Below, in pieces: positions 30,080 to 40,156 of a stretch of DNA of 41,655 nucleotides. The DNA comes from Acidobacteriota bacterium (GTDB lineage Bacteria > Acidobacteriota > Polarisedimenticolia > QHYA01). The first letter of the stretch is position 1. Each line of letters starts with the position of its first letter. Both the position numbers and the translations under genes were made by a program. Under the pieces are notes generated by a model. It saw only the letters and a list, made by a program, of their open reading frames with translations. It had not been told where the DNA came from and searched no databases. The DNA is taken from contig QHYA01000040.1 in the NCBI GenBank assembly GCA_003223995.1, positions 1 through 41,655 of the forward strand, written 5' to 3'.

Positions 30080-30940
30080 TCAGTTGAGGTAGACCCGCAG
30101 CATCTGGCACTTCGCCGATCGGCGCAGCTTCTCGAGCGCCTGGACCTCGATCTGCCGGATCCGCTCTCGTGAGAGGTTGAGCATCTCCCCGATCTCCTTC
30201 AGCGTCCTCGGCTCGTCGCCATCCAGACCGAAGCGCAGCCGGATCACGCGGCCTTCCTTCGCGTCCAACTCCCCCAGCGCGGAGCGGAGCTGGTTGCGCA
30301 TGGCCTGACGGACCAGGACCTTGTCTGCCGAGGGGATGACCGTCTGCTCGATCTTGTCCGAGAGGCGGAAGTCGTGCTCCTCGTCGATGATCGCCGAGAG
30401 GGAGATGTTCTCGTCGGAGACCTGGAGGAGGTTGGTGATCTCCTCGACCGAGACCTCCATCCGGCTGGCAAGCTCCTCGTTGGTCGGCAGACGGGCCAGC
30501 TCAGTCGTCATCGACGACTGAGTCTTGCCGATCCGGTAGAGCAGGTTCGCCTGTTTCTGTGGCAGCCGGAAGGCGCCGGAGCTCTCCGAAAGTGCATGGA
30601 TGACGGACTGGCGGATCCACCAGACCGCGTAGGTGATGAACTTGACGTTCTTCTTCGGGTCGTAACGCTTGGCAGCCTCGATCAGGCCGATGTTCCCCTC
30701 GTTGATGAGGTCGAGGAAAGACAGGCCGCAGCCGCGGTAACGCTTCGCATAGGAGACGACGAAGCGGAGGTTCGCCTCGACGAGCTTCTGCAGAGCCGGC
30801 TGGTTCCCCTTGCGGATCAGATCGCCGAGACGCCGTTCCTCCTCCACGGTGATCCGCGGGAACTTGGCGATCTCCTTCAGGTATTTTTTCAGGGACTCGG
30901 AGGTCGCGGCCCCCTTTCGCTCCGACCTTTCCTGGTCCAT
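30080..30940 (-). CDS. RNA polymerase sigma-70 family factor (RpoD/RpoS-like, no region 1.1)
   Basis: SLKKYLKEIAKFPRITVEEERRLGDLIRKGN...NLRFVVSYAKRYRGCGLSFLDLINEGNIGLIEAAKRYDPKKNVKFITYAVWWIRQSV...LSRERIRQIEVQALEKLRR. Confidence 0.95.
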   Translation of the reverse strand: MDQERSERKGAATSESLKKYLKEIAKFPRITVEEERRLGDLIRKGNQPALQKLVEANLRFVVSYAKRYRGCGLSFLDLINEGNIGLIEAAKRYDPKKNVKFITYAVWWIRQSVIHALSESSGAFRLPQKQANLLYRIGKTQSSMTTELARLPTNEELASRMEVSVEEITNLLQVSDENISLSAIIDEEHDFRLSDKIEQTVIPSADKVLVRQAMRNQLRSALGELDAKEGRVIRLRFGLDGDEPRTLKEIGEMLNLSRERIRQIEVQALEKLRRSAKCQMLRVYLN

Positions 30941-31029
30941 CCGCCCTCCCTGGCGCGGGCATTATAGCCCGCGATGCGGCCGCAAGGGATCCGCAGGGCC
31001 TGCAAATCTCACCAGTCAGGGGTGGCCGA

Positions 31030-31482
31030 TCAGTCCGGCTGCACCTCTATCCGCCTGGGACGGCTCTCCATCTTCTTGGGGAGCGTGATGGTCAGCACGC
31101 CGTCACGGTAGGAGGCGGCGATCCTGTCCTGCTCCACACCGACCGGGAGCGAGAAGCTGCGAAGAAAGCGACCGTAGGAGCGCTCGACGCGGTGGAAGTG
31201 TTCAGCCTCGTCCCCACGGTCCATCCGTCGCTCCCCACGCAGCGTCAAGACCCCTTCCGCGAGGCTGATGTCGATGTCCTTCCTCGTCAAACCCGGCAAC
31301 TCGCAGTAGATGACGAGGTCTGTTTCGGTCTCGAGGATGTCCGCTGATGGAGTCCAGGAACCGACCGCGTTCGGGTCCTCTCCTCCGTACCTCGGCTCCG
31401 CGAGCGCCGTCTCGAAGAGACGATTCATTCTCTCCTGGATGGCAAGGAGGTCCTTGAATGGTTCGCGCACTTTGGAGGGCAT
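31030..31482 (-). CDS. Small heat-shock protein (Hsp20)
   Basis: PSADILETETDLVIYCELPGLTRKDIDISLAEGVLTLRGER...FSLPVGVEQDRIAASYRDGVLTITLPKK. Confidence 0.95.
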   Translation of the reverse strand: MPSKVREPFKDLLAIQERMNRLFETALAEPRYGGEDPNAVGSWTPSADILETETDLVIYCELPGLTRKDIDISLAEGVLTLRGERRMDRGDEAEHFHRVERSYGRFLRSFSLPVGVEQDRIAASYRDGVLTITLPKKMESRPRRIEVQPD

Positions 31483-31529
31483 TCTACCTTTCCTCCCGAT
31501 TCCTCGAGCGGCTCGCTGGGCGGAAGCCC

Positions 31530-33458
<1,929 letters not shown>

Positions 33459-33491
33459 TCGCGCGGACCTCCTCGCCTCATGTGTCCCTGT

Positions 33492-33520
33492 CTTCTAAGA
33501 CCGGTCGCAGGCGGTGTCAA
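33492..33520 (-). promoter_or_regulatory. Candidate sigma-70 promoter for dnaK
   Basis: Minus strand consensus TTGACA (33515-33520) - N17 - TAGAAG (33492-33497), about 35 nt upstream of the dnaK start. Confidence 0.65.
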
Positions 33521-33524
33521 GGAT

Positions 33525-33551
33525 CACCCTTCGACAGGACCACTCTTCGAC
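33525..33551 (-). repeat. Direct repeat GTCGAAGRGTG x2 immediately upstream of the dnaK -35
   Basis: Plus cacccttcgac (33525-33535) and cactcttcgac (33541-33551), 10/11 identical, 16-nt period; third partial copy acccttcga at 33572-33580 inside the neighbouring CDS. Confidence 0.5.
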
Positions 33552-33557
33552 CGTGTC

Positions 33558-34820
33558 TCAGCGACGCTGGGACCCTTCGAGCGCATCGATCCCTCCTTCG
33601 ATGACCAGCCTCTGGCTGGCGCTGAAGAAGTAGCTGACGGCCAGCGCGGTGTCGTTCTCTCCCGAGGGGCCGCTGCCCGAGATGTCGTAGCGGGTCGGCT
33701 CGATCCGGTACGAGTAGGGGCGACCCCAGGGATCGTGCAAGTCCTCGGGCGCGAGCACTCCTTGCGTTTCGAGAGCTTCCAGGGACTTCGGCAAGGCCCC
33801 CTTCTCGAGGTAGAAGACCCTCAACCCGAGGTCGATCCTGGAAAGCCGGCTCCTGCTGACAGGCCGGCTTACCTCGTCCGGGGTCAAGACCCCTCCCCTG
33901 CCGAGGGGCGAGAGGGGGTTCCAAGGCACCATCAACACGGACAGAACTGCGAGCAGGGGAAGACCCGCTCGGGCCACCGCGTTCCACGAGGAGCTCCTGC
34001 GTGCGTGGGCCGCGCCACCCGTCCCGGCGTCCTCCGTCTTCTCCTCCAGCAGGTTCCGGTTGAGCAGGTCGTAGAGGATCCTGCAGGTCTCGAAGTCACC
34101 CAACTTGGACCTGTCGATGACGTCCTGCACGGTGCTTCTGCCGTCGACTAGCCGGAAGACCGCCTCTTCCTCGGGAGCGAGGGATACCCCTCGCGGAAGG
34201 GAACCGTCCTGCCCGCCGAAGCCGAACTCGACGTCGGTGTCGTAAACCGAGCTTCCGCCTCGCGGTATGTGGGGGACGGTGTCCCTGGCCCTGGCGAAGA
34301 CGATATCGAAGGAGGGAATCCGCCTCTCGATGATCGGCCACTCATCCATCGTCCTGGCCCCCTCCATCAGGACGGTGTCGGCGCTCAGCGCTGTGAACAC
34401 CTGTGGGTCGTGGTCAACGCTTTCTTCCTGGCTGAAGTGGTACTCGCCGTCCTTCCAACGGAAGAGGTTGTAGATGATCTGTGTCATCTGGACCTGAAGG
34501 ACCTCCTTGAGGTCGGCCTGGGTGATCATCTTCTGGTCCAGAAGGATGGTGCCGAGCCGCTGCAGGGTGGAAGCCTGGATCTTCAGCGCTTCCTGTAACC
34601 GCGCTGGCGTGAGCTTGCCGGTCTTTACGAGCAAGGAGCCGATGCGCTCCTCCAGGCCACGGTGGACCGTCTCTGCATAAACAACCTGCCCATTCAGGAA
34701 GGAGACGGAGACAGCCTCTTCCTGCCGCCGCAGCGTGAGGACACCGGTTTTTCGCTGGATGCCGATCAACTGAAAGATGTCGGTCAGGCCGAAATCCTTC
34801 AGAGTCCCCTGAAGCGCCAC
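33558..34820 (-). CDS. DUF4388 (PATAN-like) protein with TM segment and GspG/pseudopilin-like C-terminal domain
   Basis: N-term MALQGTLKDFGLTDIFQLIGIQRKTGVLTLRRQEEAVSVSFLNGQVVYAE; TM region AGLPLLAVLSVLMVPW; C-term LRVFYLEKGALPKSLEALETQGVLAPEDLHDPWGRPYSYRIEPTRYDISGSGPSGENDTAL. Confidence 0.8.
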   Translation of the reverse strand: MALQGTLKDFGLTDIFQLIGIQRKTGVLTLRRQEEAVSVSFLNGQVVYAETVHRGLEERIGSLLVKTGKLTPARLQEALKIQASTLQRLGTILLDQKMITQADLKEVLQVQMTQIIYNLFRWKDGEYHFSQEESVDHDPQVFTALSADTVLMEGARTMDEWPIIERRIPSFDIVFARARDTVPHIPRGGSSVYDTDVEFGFGGQDGSLPRGVSLAPEEEAVFRLVDGRSTVQDVIDRSKLGDFETCRILYDLLNRNLLEEKTEDAGTGGAAHARRSSSWNAVARAGLPLLAVLSVLMVPWNPLSPLGRGGVLTPDEVSRPVSRSRLSRIDLGLRVFYLEKGALPKSLEALETQGVLAPEDLHDPWGRPYSYRIEPTRYDISGSGPSGENDTALAVSYFFSASQRLVIEGGIDALEGSQRR

Positions 34821-34892
34821 ATCCTCCTCCGTGCGTTTCTTGTGTGGGGCAGCGGCAGCGGCTCGTTCAAGGCGATGGGCTCCATCCGCGTG

Positions 34893-36884
34893 CTACCTCG
34901 GCGCCCGGGCGAGCCAGTTGCCGGCCAGCCAGATGGCGATCGCCATCGCCACCGCCGGCGCCAGCAGCGTCATCCCGAAAGGCAGGGGCACTGCGGGAAC
35001 CAGCATCTTTCCGTGCAGCAGAAGAATCCCGAGCAGACCGCACCATGCCGCAAGCAGCAGCGTGCCGCCGAGCGTCTTTCCGGCAAGGACCCCGCCCCCT
35101 CCAGGCAAGACCAGGGATACCCACCTCGTCAGCCGTGCCGTCGTGCGGGCGTGCTTGGTGATCTCCGCGACCTTTTCCTGACGCACGCTCGGATGGAGAC
35201 CGTTGCGCCTGACCAGCAAGTAACGGCACTGCACGCAGTAGTCCGGAGTGTCGGAAGGGGCCTGGCAACGCTTGCAGAAGGGCCGACCGCACTGGATGCA
35301 CAGCGTCGCGGTCGATGTTCCGAGCGCGGCAGGAAGCAGCAAAGCCAGGACGATGAGGCCCAAGCCGATCAAGGAGGAGGCGGATGTCAGGCCTGAGCCG
35401 ACCATCGCCATGAAGCTTCCCCGCCAGGAGCCGCGCGAGAGGACCCGCTTCCAGATCTCCGACGGGGGCACCTCCGTGTCGATAGGCTCCCCGTCCTTCC
35501 CCTCCCTCTGACGGGCCTGCAACAGCGCGGCTATCCCCTCCGTGTTGACCTTCCTCCCCTGCTCCAGGGCCTCCTCCGCGTGCCGGAAGTCGAACATCTT
35601 CTGCTGGGCCAGGTAGAGGTTGACGTAACCCTCCAGAAACGCCGGCTCCAGCTCGATGGCGCGCCGGTAGGCCTGGCAGGCTTCGGCGTAGCGGCCGACC
35701 TCGAAGTAGAGATTGCCGATGTTGTTGTGAGGGCGGGGATCCCTGGGCGTCAGCTCGGCCGCCCGGAGGTACTGGGTCAGCGATTCCTGCAGAAAATGTC
35801 CGCGGGCATAGAGGGCCCCTAACAGCGACGGATACGCCGGATCCGATGGGTTGGCCGCGGCCAGATCCTCCAGAGCAAGGATGGATTCGGGCTGGTAGGA
35901 ACGGCCGGCGGTTTCCACGAGGACCTTCGCGGTGGGATCACCAGCCAGCCGGCAGACCGAGAGCGTCAGGATGCCCAATGGGGCCGCCAGCAGAACCAGC
36001 ACCAGCAGCGTCATTGAGAGAGCTTTCTCCCGCCAGTCGGCGTACCGGAAAAAGATGGCCAGCCAATACGCGGGCGTGAACGGGGCGAGCAGCCAGGTCA
36101 GAGTCGGAAGTAGCAGAGCAAGCCAACCGATCTGGCGGGCGGCGCCGGGGCCGGAGCGCCGGACCACAGCCTCCTCGATGTCGTGGCGCAGCGCCCGCTG
36201 GTAGCGAATCGTCAGCAGTCCGGAAAACGTGACCAGCAGCAGGCCGCAGGCGACAAGGCCAATGAGCATGCCATTGGCCAGAGTCCGGAAGCCATACCAG
36301 CCTTCTCTCAGGCTGGATGCGACAGCGGTGATCCAGTGGACCACCGCGCTGCTGATCCCCTCCCCTGACTCCCAAGCGACCTTGGCGAGCCCCATGTGGG
36401 CCTGCGGCAGGCCGGGGGAGAAGGTCAGGGCAGCAGAGTAGGATTCGCGCGCCTTGTTGAAATTCCCCTCGCCGAGGAACCCTTCCCCTTCGTGCACGAG
36501 CGCGGCTGCCAAGGTGGTGATCTTCTCGACCCCCATCTCCCGGCACAGCTCATCGATCTGCTTCAGCTCCTCGCGGGCAAGGTCGGTCAGGTTCTGCTTG
36601 AGCAGTGCCTTTCGCTTGAACCAGTGACCCTCGACGCGGGCGCGAAACTGCTCGAAGTTGAACCGGCGAGAGGAGAAGGTCTCGTTGTCGAGGGATGCGG
36701 CCTGCTCCCCCCGGCTCGATGGGCCCGCCGATGGAATCTGGATCCGCTCGGGAGCCTGAGTGAGCGGAGGAGAGACCCGCTTCCCAATCCGCTCCTCCGC
36801 CCGGCAGAGAGGCGCATGAAGGAGGAGACAGATCAGAAGGGTCGCAGACCCGAGCGGCAGTCCAGCGAAACGGCTTTCCTTCAC
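34893..36884 (-). CDS. Membrane protein with TPR repeats and B-box-like Cys-rich zinc motif
   Basis: TPR-like PRPHNNIGNLYFEVGRYAEACQAYRRAIELEPAFLEGYVNLYLAQ; CIQCGRPFCKRCQAPSDTPDYCVQC; several TM segments. Confidence 0.8.
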   Translation of the reverse strand: MKESRFAGLPLGSATLLICLLLHAPLCRAEERIGKRVSPPLTQAPERIQIPSAGPSSRGEQAASLDNETFSSRRFNFEQFRARVEGHWFKRKALLKQNLTDLAREELKQIDELCREMGVEKITTLAAALVHEGEGFLGEGNFNKARESYSAALTFSPGLPQAHMGLAKVAWESGEGISSAVVHWITAVASSLREGWYGFRTLANGMLIGLVACGLLLVTFSGLLTIRYQRALRHDIEEAVVRRSGPGAARQIGWLALLLPTLTWLLAPFTPAYWLAIFFRYADWREKALSMTLLVLVLLAAPLGILTLSVCRLAGDPTAKVLVETAGRSYQPESILALEDLAAANPSDPAYPSLLGALYARGHFLQESLTQYLRAAELTPRDPRPHNNIGNLYFEVGRYAEACQAYRRAIELEPAFLEGYVNLYLAQQKMFDFRHAEEALEQGRKVNTEGIAALLQARQREGKDGEPIDTEVPPSEIWKRVLSRGSWRGSFMAMVGSGLTSASSLIGLGLIVLALLLPAALGTSTATLCIQCGRPFCKRCQAPSDTPDYCVQCRYLLVRRNGLHPSVRQEKVAEITKHARTTARLTRWVSLVLPGGGGVLAGKTLGGTLLLAAWCGLLGILLLHGKMLVPAVPLPFGMTLLAPAVAMAIAIWLAGNWLARAPR

Positions 36885-36929
36885 CGTTCTCTTCGCTGCT
36901 CTCCGTTGGCCGGGACGGTCGCGCCCGGC

Positions 36930-37376
36930 TCAGCGCCGCGAACCGGCAGCGGTGGAATTGACGAAGTGCAGCCGGAGCTCGTAGAGGACCTGCTCCAGCA
37001 AACGATGCTCCTCTTCATTCAGATTCCCCATGGTCTTCTGCTGGAGCAGCGAGAGAATGTCGATCATCTGCCGGGCCTCATCGATGTTCACAGCGCCCTC
37101 GCCGGTGGCGGGATCGTTGATCAGTCCCAGGTGAACAAGCGCCGAGGTCCGGAAAGAAAGGACCAGGGCGGTGAAGTCAACGGCAGGCAGGCCCTCTCCT
37201 TCTTGAGACTCCTCCGGCTGACGAGTGAAACCGAGGCCCTGGCGGGATCCCGTGGTTCTTTCTCCAGAAGAATGGCCGGGAACCTGCTCCTGGTCGGGCT
37301 GGCGCCTGGAGCCGTCCATGCCGAAATGCCGCTTGTCCGTGATCTTTATCGAAGAGCGTCCAGGGTCTTCAGCCAT
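36930..37376 (-). CDS. DUF1844 domain protein
   Basis: MAEDPGRSSIKITDKRHFGMDG...PAVDFTALVLSFRTSALVHLGLINDPATGEGAVNIDEARQMIDILSLLQQKTMGNLNEEEHRLLEQVLYELRLHFV. Confidence 0.85.
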   Translation of the reverse strand: MAEDPGRSSIKITDKRHFGMDGSRRQPDQEQVPGHSSGERTTGSRQGLGFTRQPEESQEGEGLPAVDFTALVLSFRTSALVHLGLINDPATGEGAVNIDEARQMIDILSLLQQKTMGNLNEEEHRLLEQVLYELRLHFVNSTAAGSRR

Positions 37377-38156
37377 ACGGTCTGTAATGTAAATGCGGTC
37401 TACCTCCTGGAGGAAGCGTACGAGGTCGTGGACGCCATCGATTCGAAAGCCCCGAAGGCCCTCCGCGAGGAACTCGGCGATCTGATCTTCCAGATCGTTT
37501 TCCTCTCGCGCATCGCGAAGGAGAAGGGGGAGTTCACCGTGGACGATGTCCTGCGAGACATCACCGACAAGATGGTCCGACGCCATCCCCACGTCTTCGG
37601 CCAGGCCAGTGCCGGAACCGCCCGTGAAGTGCTGCGCCAGTGGGAGGAGATCAAGCGCGCGGAGCGAGCCGAAGAGGAGCCCTCGACCCTCGACGGTGTG
37701 CCCCGCAGCCTGCCCGCCCTGCTGCGCGCACAGAGATTGACGACGAAGGCGGCGCGGGTCGGGTTCGACTGGCCGGGGCCGGAGGAGGTCCTCGCCAAGG
37801 TAGAGGAAGAGATCTCCGAGTTGCGGGGAGCGATCTCCGCCGAACCGACGCAGAAGGTCTCCGAGAAAGTCTCCGAGAAAGTCTCCGAGGAACTGGGCGA
37901 TATTCTCTTCGCAGTCTCCAACCTGGCCCGGCATCTCGGTGTCGATCCCGAGACGGCACTGCAGAGGACCAATTCCAAGTTCATTCGACGGTTCCGGAGG
38001 ATGGAAGAGCTGCTGCGGGAGCGGCGAACCACTCCGGGCGAGGTGTCTCTCGCCGAGCTGGACCTCCTGTGGGAGCGGGCCAAACTCGAGGAGCGGCAAG
38101 AAGAGCCCCTGGGCTCGGACAGCCCGGGAAGGCCCGTCCCTACCGAAGGCCCATAG
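37326..38156 (+). CDS. mazG: MazG nucleoside triphosphate pyrophosphohydrolase, N-terminal conserved block missing; start uncertain
   Basis: YLLEEAYEVVDAIDSKAPKALREELGDLIFQIVFLSRIAKEKGEFTVDDVLRDITDKMVRRHPHVFG...EELGDILFAVSNLARHLGVDPETALQRTNSKFIRRF; no GCPWDxxQTH segment upstream. Confidence 0.8.
   Translation: MPLVRDLYRRASRVFSHTVCNVNAVYLLEEAYEVVDAIDSKAPKALREELGDLIFQIVFLSRIAKEKGEFTVDDVLRDITDKMVRRHPHVFGQASAGTAREVLRQWEEIKRAERAEEEPSTLDGVPRSLPALLRAQRLTTKAARVGFDWPGPEEVLAKVEEEISELRGAISAEPTQKVSEKVSEKVSEELGDILFAVSNLARHLGVDPETALQRTNSKFIRRFRRMEELLRERRTTPGEVSLAELDLLWERAKLEERQEEPLGSDSPGRPVPTEGP
37857..37892 (+). repeat. Three tandem 12-bp units (gtctccgagaaa) in mazG
   Basis: gtctccgagaaa gtctccgagaaa gtctccgaggaa, encoding VSEKVSEKVSEE. 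Confidence 0.8.
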
Positions 38157-38279
38157 TGTTCCGTCTCCGGTATCTCCTGGCCGTCGGCCTCCGACGCATC
38201 CCGGCCTGCATTCACATGGTCAAGTGTCACGCGGCTGCAAGAGGTTACAGGCACCTGCAGACTCAATTGTGAAGGAGTC

Positions 38280-39447
38280 ATGGATCGAAGAGGTGTAGTG
38301 GGGCGGTTGCGCGTCGCTCCTCTGCCTCCTCCTTCAACCGTCCGGCAGCGGTTGCTGCACTGGTACCGTCGAAACCGCAGGTCGCTGCCGTGGCGCCGCA
38401 CACGTGATCCCTACGCGATCCTCGTTTCCGAGGTCATGCTCCAGCAAACGACTGTCAGAGCGATGCTTCCCTACTATCGGGCCTTCATCGAGCGATTCCC
38501 TGACTGGCGGAGGCTCGCCGAAGCTTCCGAGGATGAGATCCTCTCCTCATGGGCGGGGCTCGGCTACTACGCCCGCGCCCGGAACCTTCACAGGCCTCGA
38601 CGCGAACGCCAGTCGCGTTCTCGCGCGCTTCTACGGCGTACGGGGCGAGCTGCGCCGTGGGGATGCTCACCGCCGCCTCCGCTCGTTGGCTGTCTCGCTG
38701 CTTGGAGAGGAGAACGGCGAAACGGTACGCACTGTCCCCGCCGGGGAGCTCAACCAGGCACTGATGGAGCTCGGAGCGCTCGTCTGCTCCGCCGTTTCTC
38801 CCGATTGCCCCTCATGCCCGTTGAGAGAGGACTGTCGCGCTCTCGCTCTCGGTCGTGCCGGAAAAAGGCCTGCTCGCTCTCGACGCCGCGCGACGGTGGA
38901 GGTGGCCTCCTCGGCCGCTCTTATCCGCAAGGCGGGGTGCTTGCTGCTGGCTCGCCGCGGCGAGGGCGAGCTGATGGGGCATTTCTGGGAGCTGCCCGGC
39001 ACGTTCGCGGCCGACCTGGAGAACACCCGAAAGGGGCGCGGTGGAGCGAAGAGGACCCATCCTCTCCGCCTCCCCGTGCGGGATTCCTCGCCCCGAGTGG
39101 ACAACCGGGAGCGGGATCAGACTGGTCCGGAGCACAGGAAGCAGCTCTTGGTCCAGGAGAGCGTGCTCGCGGAGCGCCTCGCGGATCATCTCTCCCGCCG
39201 CTACGGATTGCGGGCCGCGATCGGAGCTCCTGCCGGCCGAATTCGCCACGCGGTCACGTTCCGGAGGATCCTGCTGATGGTCTTCGAGGCGCGCCTCGAG
39301 GGCGCCTCGAGCGTCCGCGGGGACGCGGAGCTTCTCTGGGTCTCTCCGGAGCGGCTCGCCGAGCTTCCTGTTGCGACGCTCACCCGCAAGGCGGTGAGCG
39401 CTTTCGCTCTCGGCGGGCGCCACATTACAATCCCTTCGCCTGCCTGA
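38280..39447 (+). pseudogene. mutY: A/G-specific adenine glycosylase MutY with internal deletion and frameshift
   Basis: Frame 1 LPWRRTRDPYAILVSEVMLQQTTVRAMLPYYRAFIERFPDWRRLAEASEDEILSSWAGLGYYARARNLH, then frame 2 GLDANASRVLARFYGV...CSAVSPDCPSCPLREDC (C-X6-C-X2-C-X5-C cluster) and a MutT-like C-terminus; HhH segment absent at ~38590. Confidence 0.85.
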
Positions 39448-39465
39448 TTGGCACGGAGGCGCCTC

Positions 39466-40106
39466 ATGGATCCGGCGATGCTGGCCTCGGTGATCGAACG
39501 CTACGCACGGGTGTCCACCTTCCCGCTTGGCGTCAAGATGCTGGGAGAGCAGGATCCGCTGCCCGAAAAGGCGAAGATCCCCGAGAGGGACTTCGGACAC
39601 CGGCTCGCCGTGTGCCAGACCTACACGATCGCCCGCCGCTACGATCCCAGGTCCCGCGATTCGAGCCGGGAAAATACAAGCGAATTCTCGCCTTTCCCCT
39701 GTTCCGCGCCGACAGGGAGCCGGACGTGGTGCTGATTTACGGAAACAGCGCCCAGGTCATGCTCCTTCTTGCCGCCTCGCTCTACGAGCGTGGCGGCTAT
39801 CTCACCTGTCGTTTCTCTCCCCGCATCGACTGCTCGGAAAGCGTCGTGCGGACGATGCTCACCGGTCAGCCCCAGGTGATCCTTCCCTGCTACGGCGACC
39901 GGACCGTCGGGGGAACCGAAGATCACGAGATGGCCTTCTCCTTTCCGTGGAGCATCGCGGAGGAGATAGCGCGGGGACTGGCGGGGCTTCATCGGGGTGG
40001 CGTGCGCTACCCGATCCCATCGAACCTGCGAGGTGAACCGCGCTTCCCCCCGAAGTACGTCGAGCTCGACGAGAAACTGCAGCGGATGCCTCCCCCCTCC
40101 GATTGA
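39466..40106 (+). pseudogene. DUF169 family protein with internal deletion and frameshift
   Basis: MDPAMLASVIERYARVSTFPLGVKMLGEQDPLPEKAKIPERDFGHRLAVCQTYTIARRY in one frame; QVPRFEPGKYKRILAFPLFRADREPDVVLIYGNSAQVMLLLAASLYERGGYLTCRFSPRIDCSESVV...CYGDRTVGGTEDHEMAFSFPW in another; break near 39640-39655. Confidence 0.75.
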
Positions 40107-40156
40107 CCGTTCGTCCGGGGGAAGGATAGGGCCGCGCTCTCCGCAGGAGACCAAGC

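Noticed and set aside
33460-33557. CIRCE or HAIR operator upstream of dnaK
   Set aside because: Neither TTAGCACTC/GAGTGCTAA nor CTTGAGT/ACTCAAG is present; only the direct repeats reported above.
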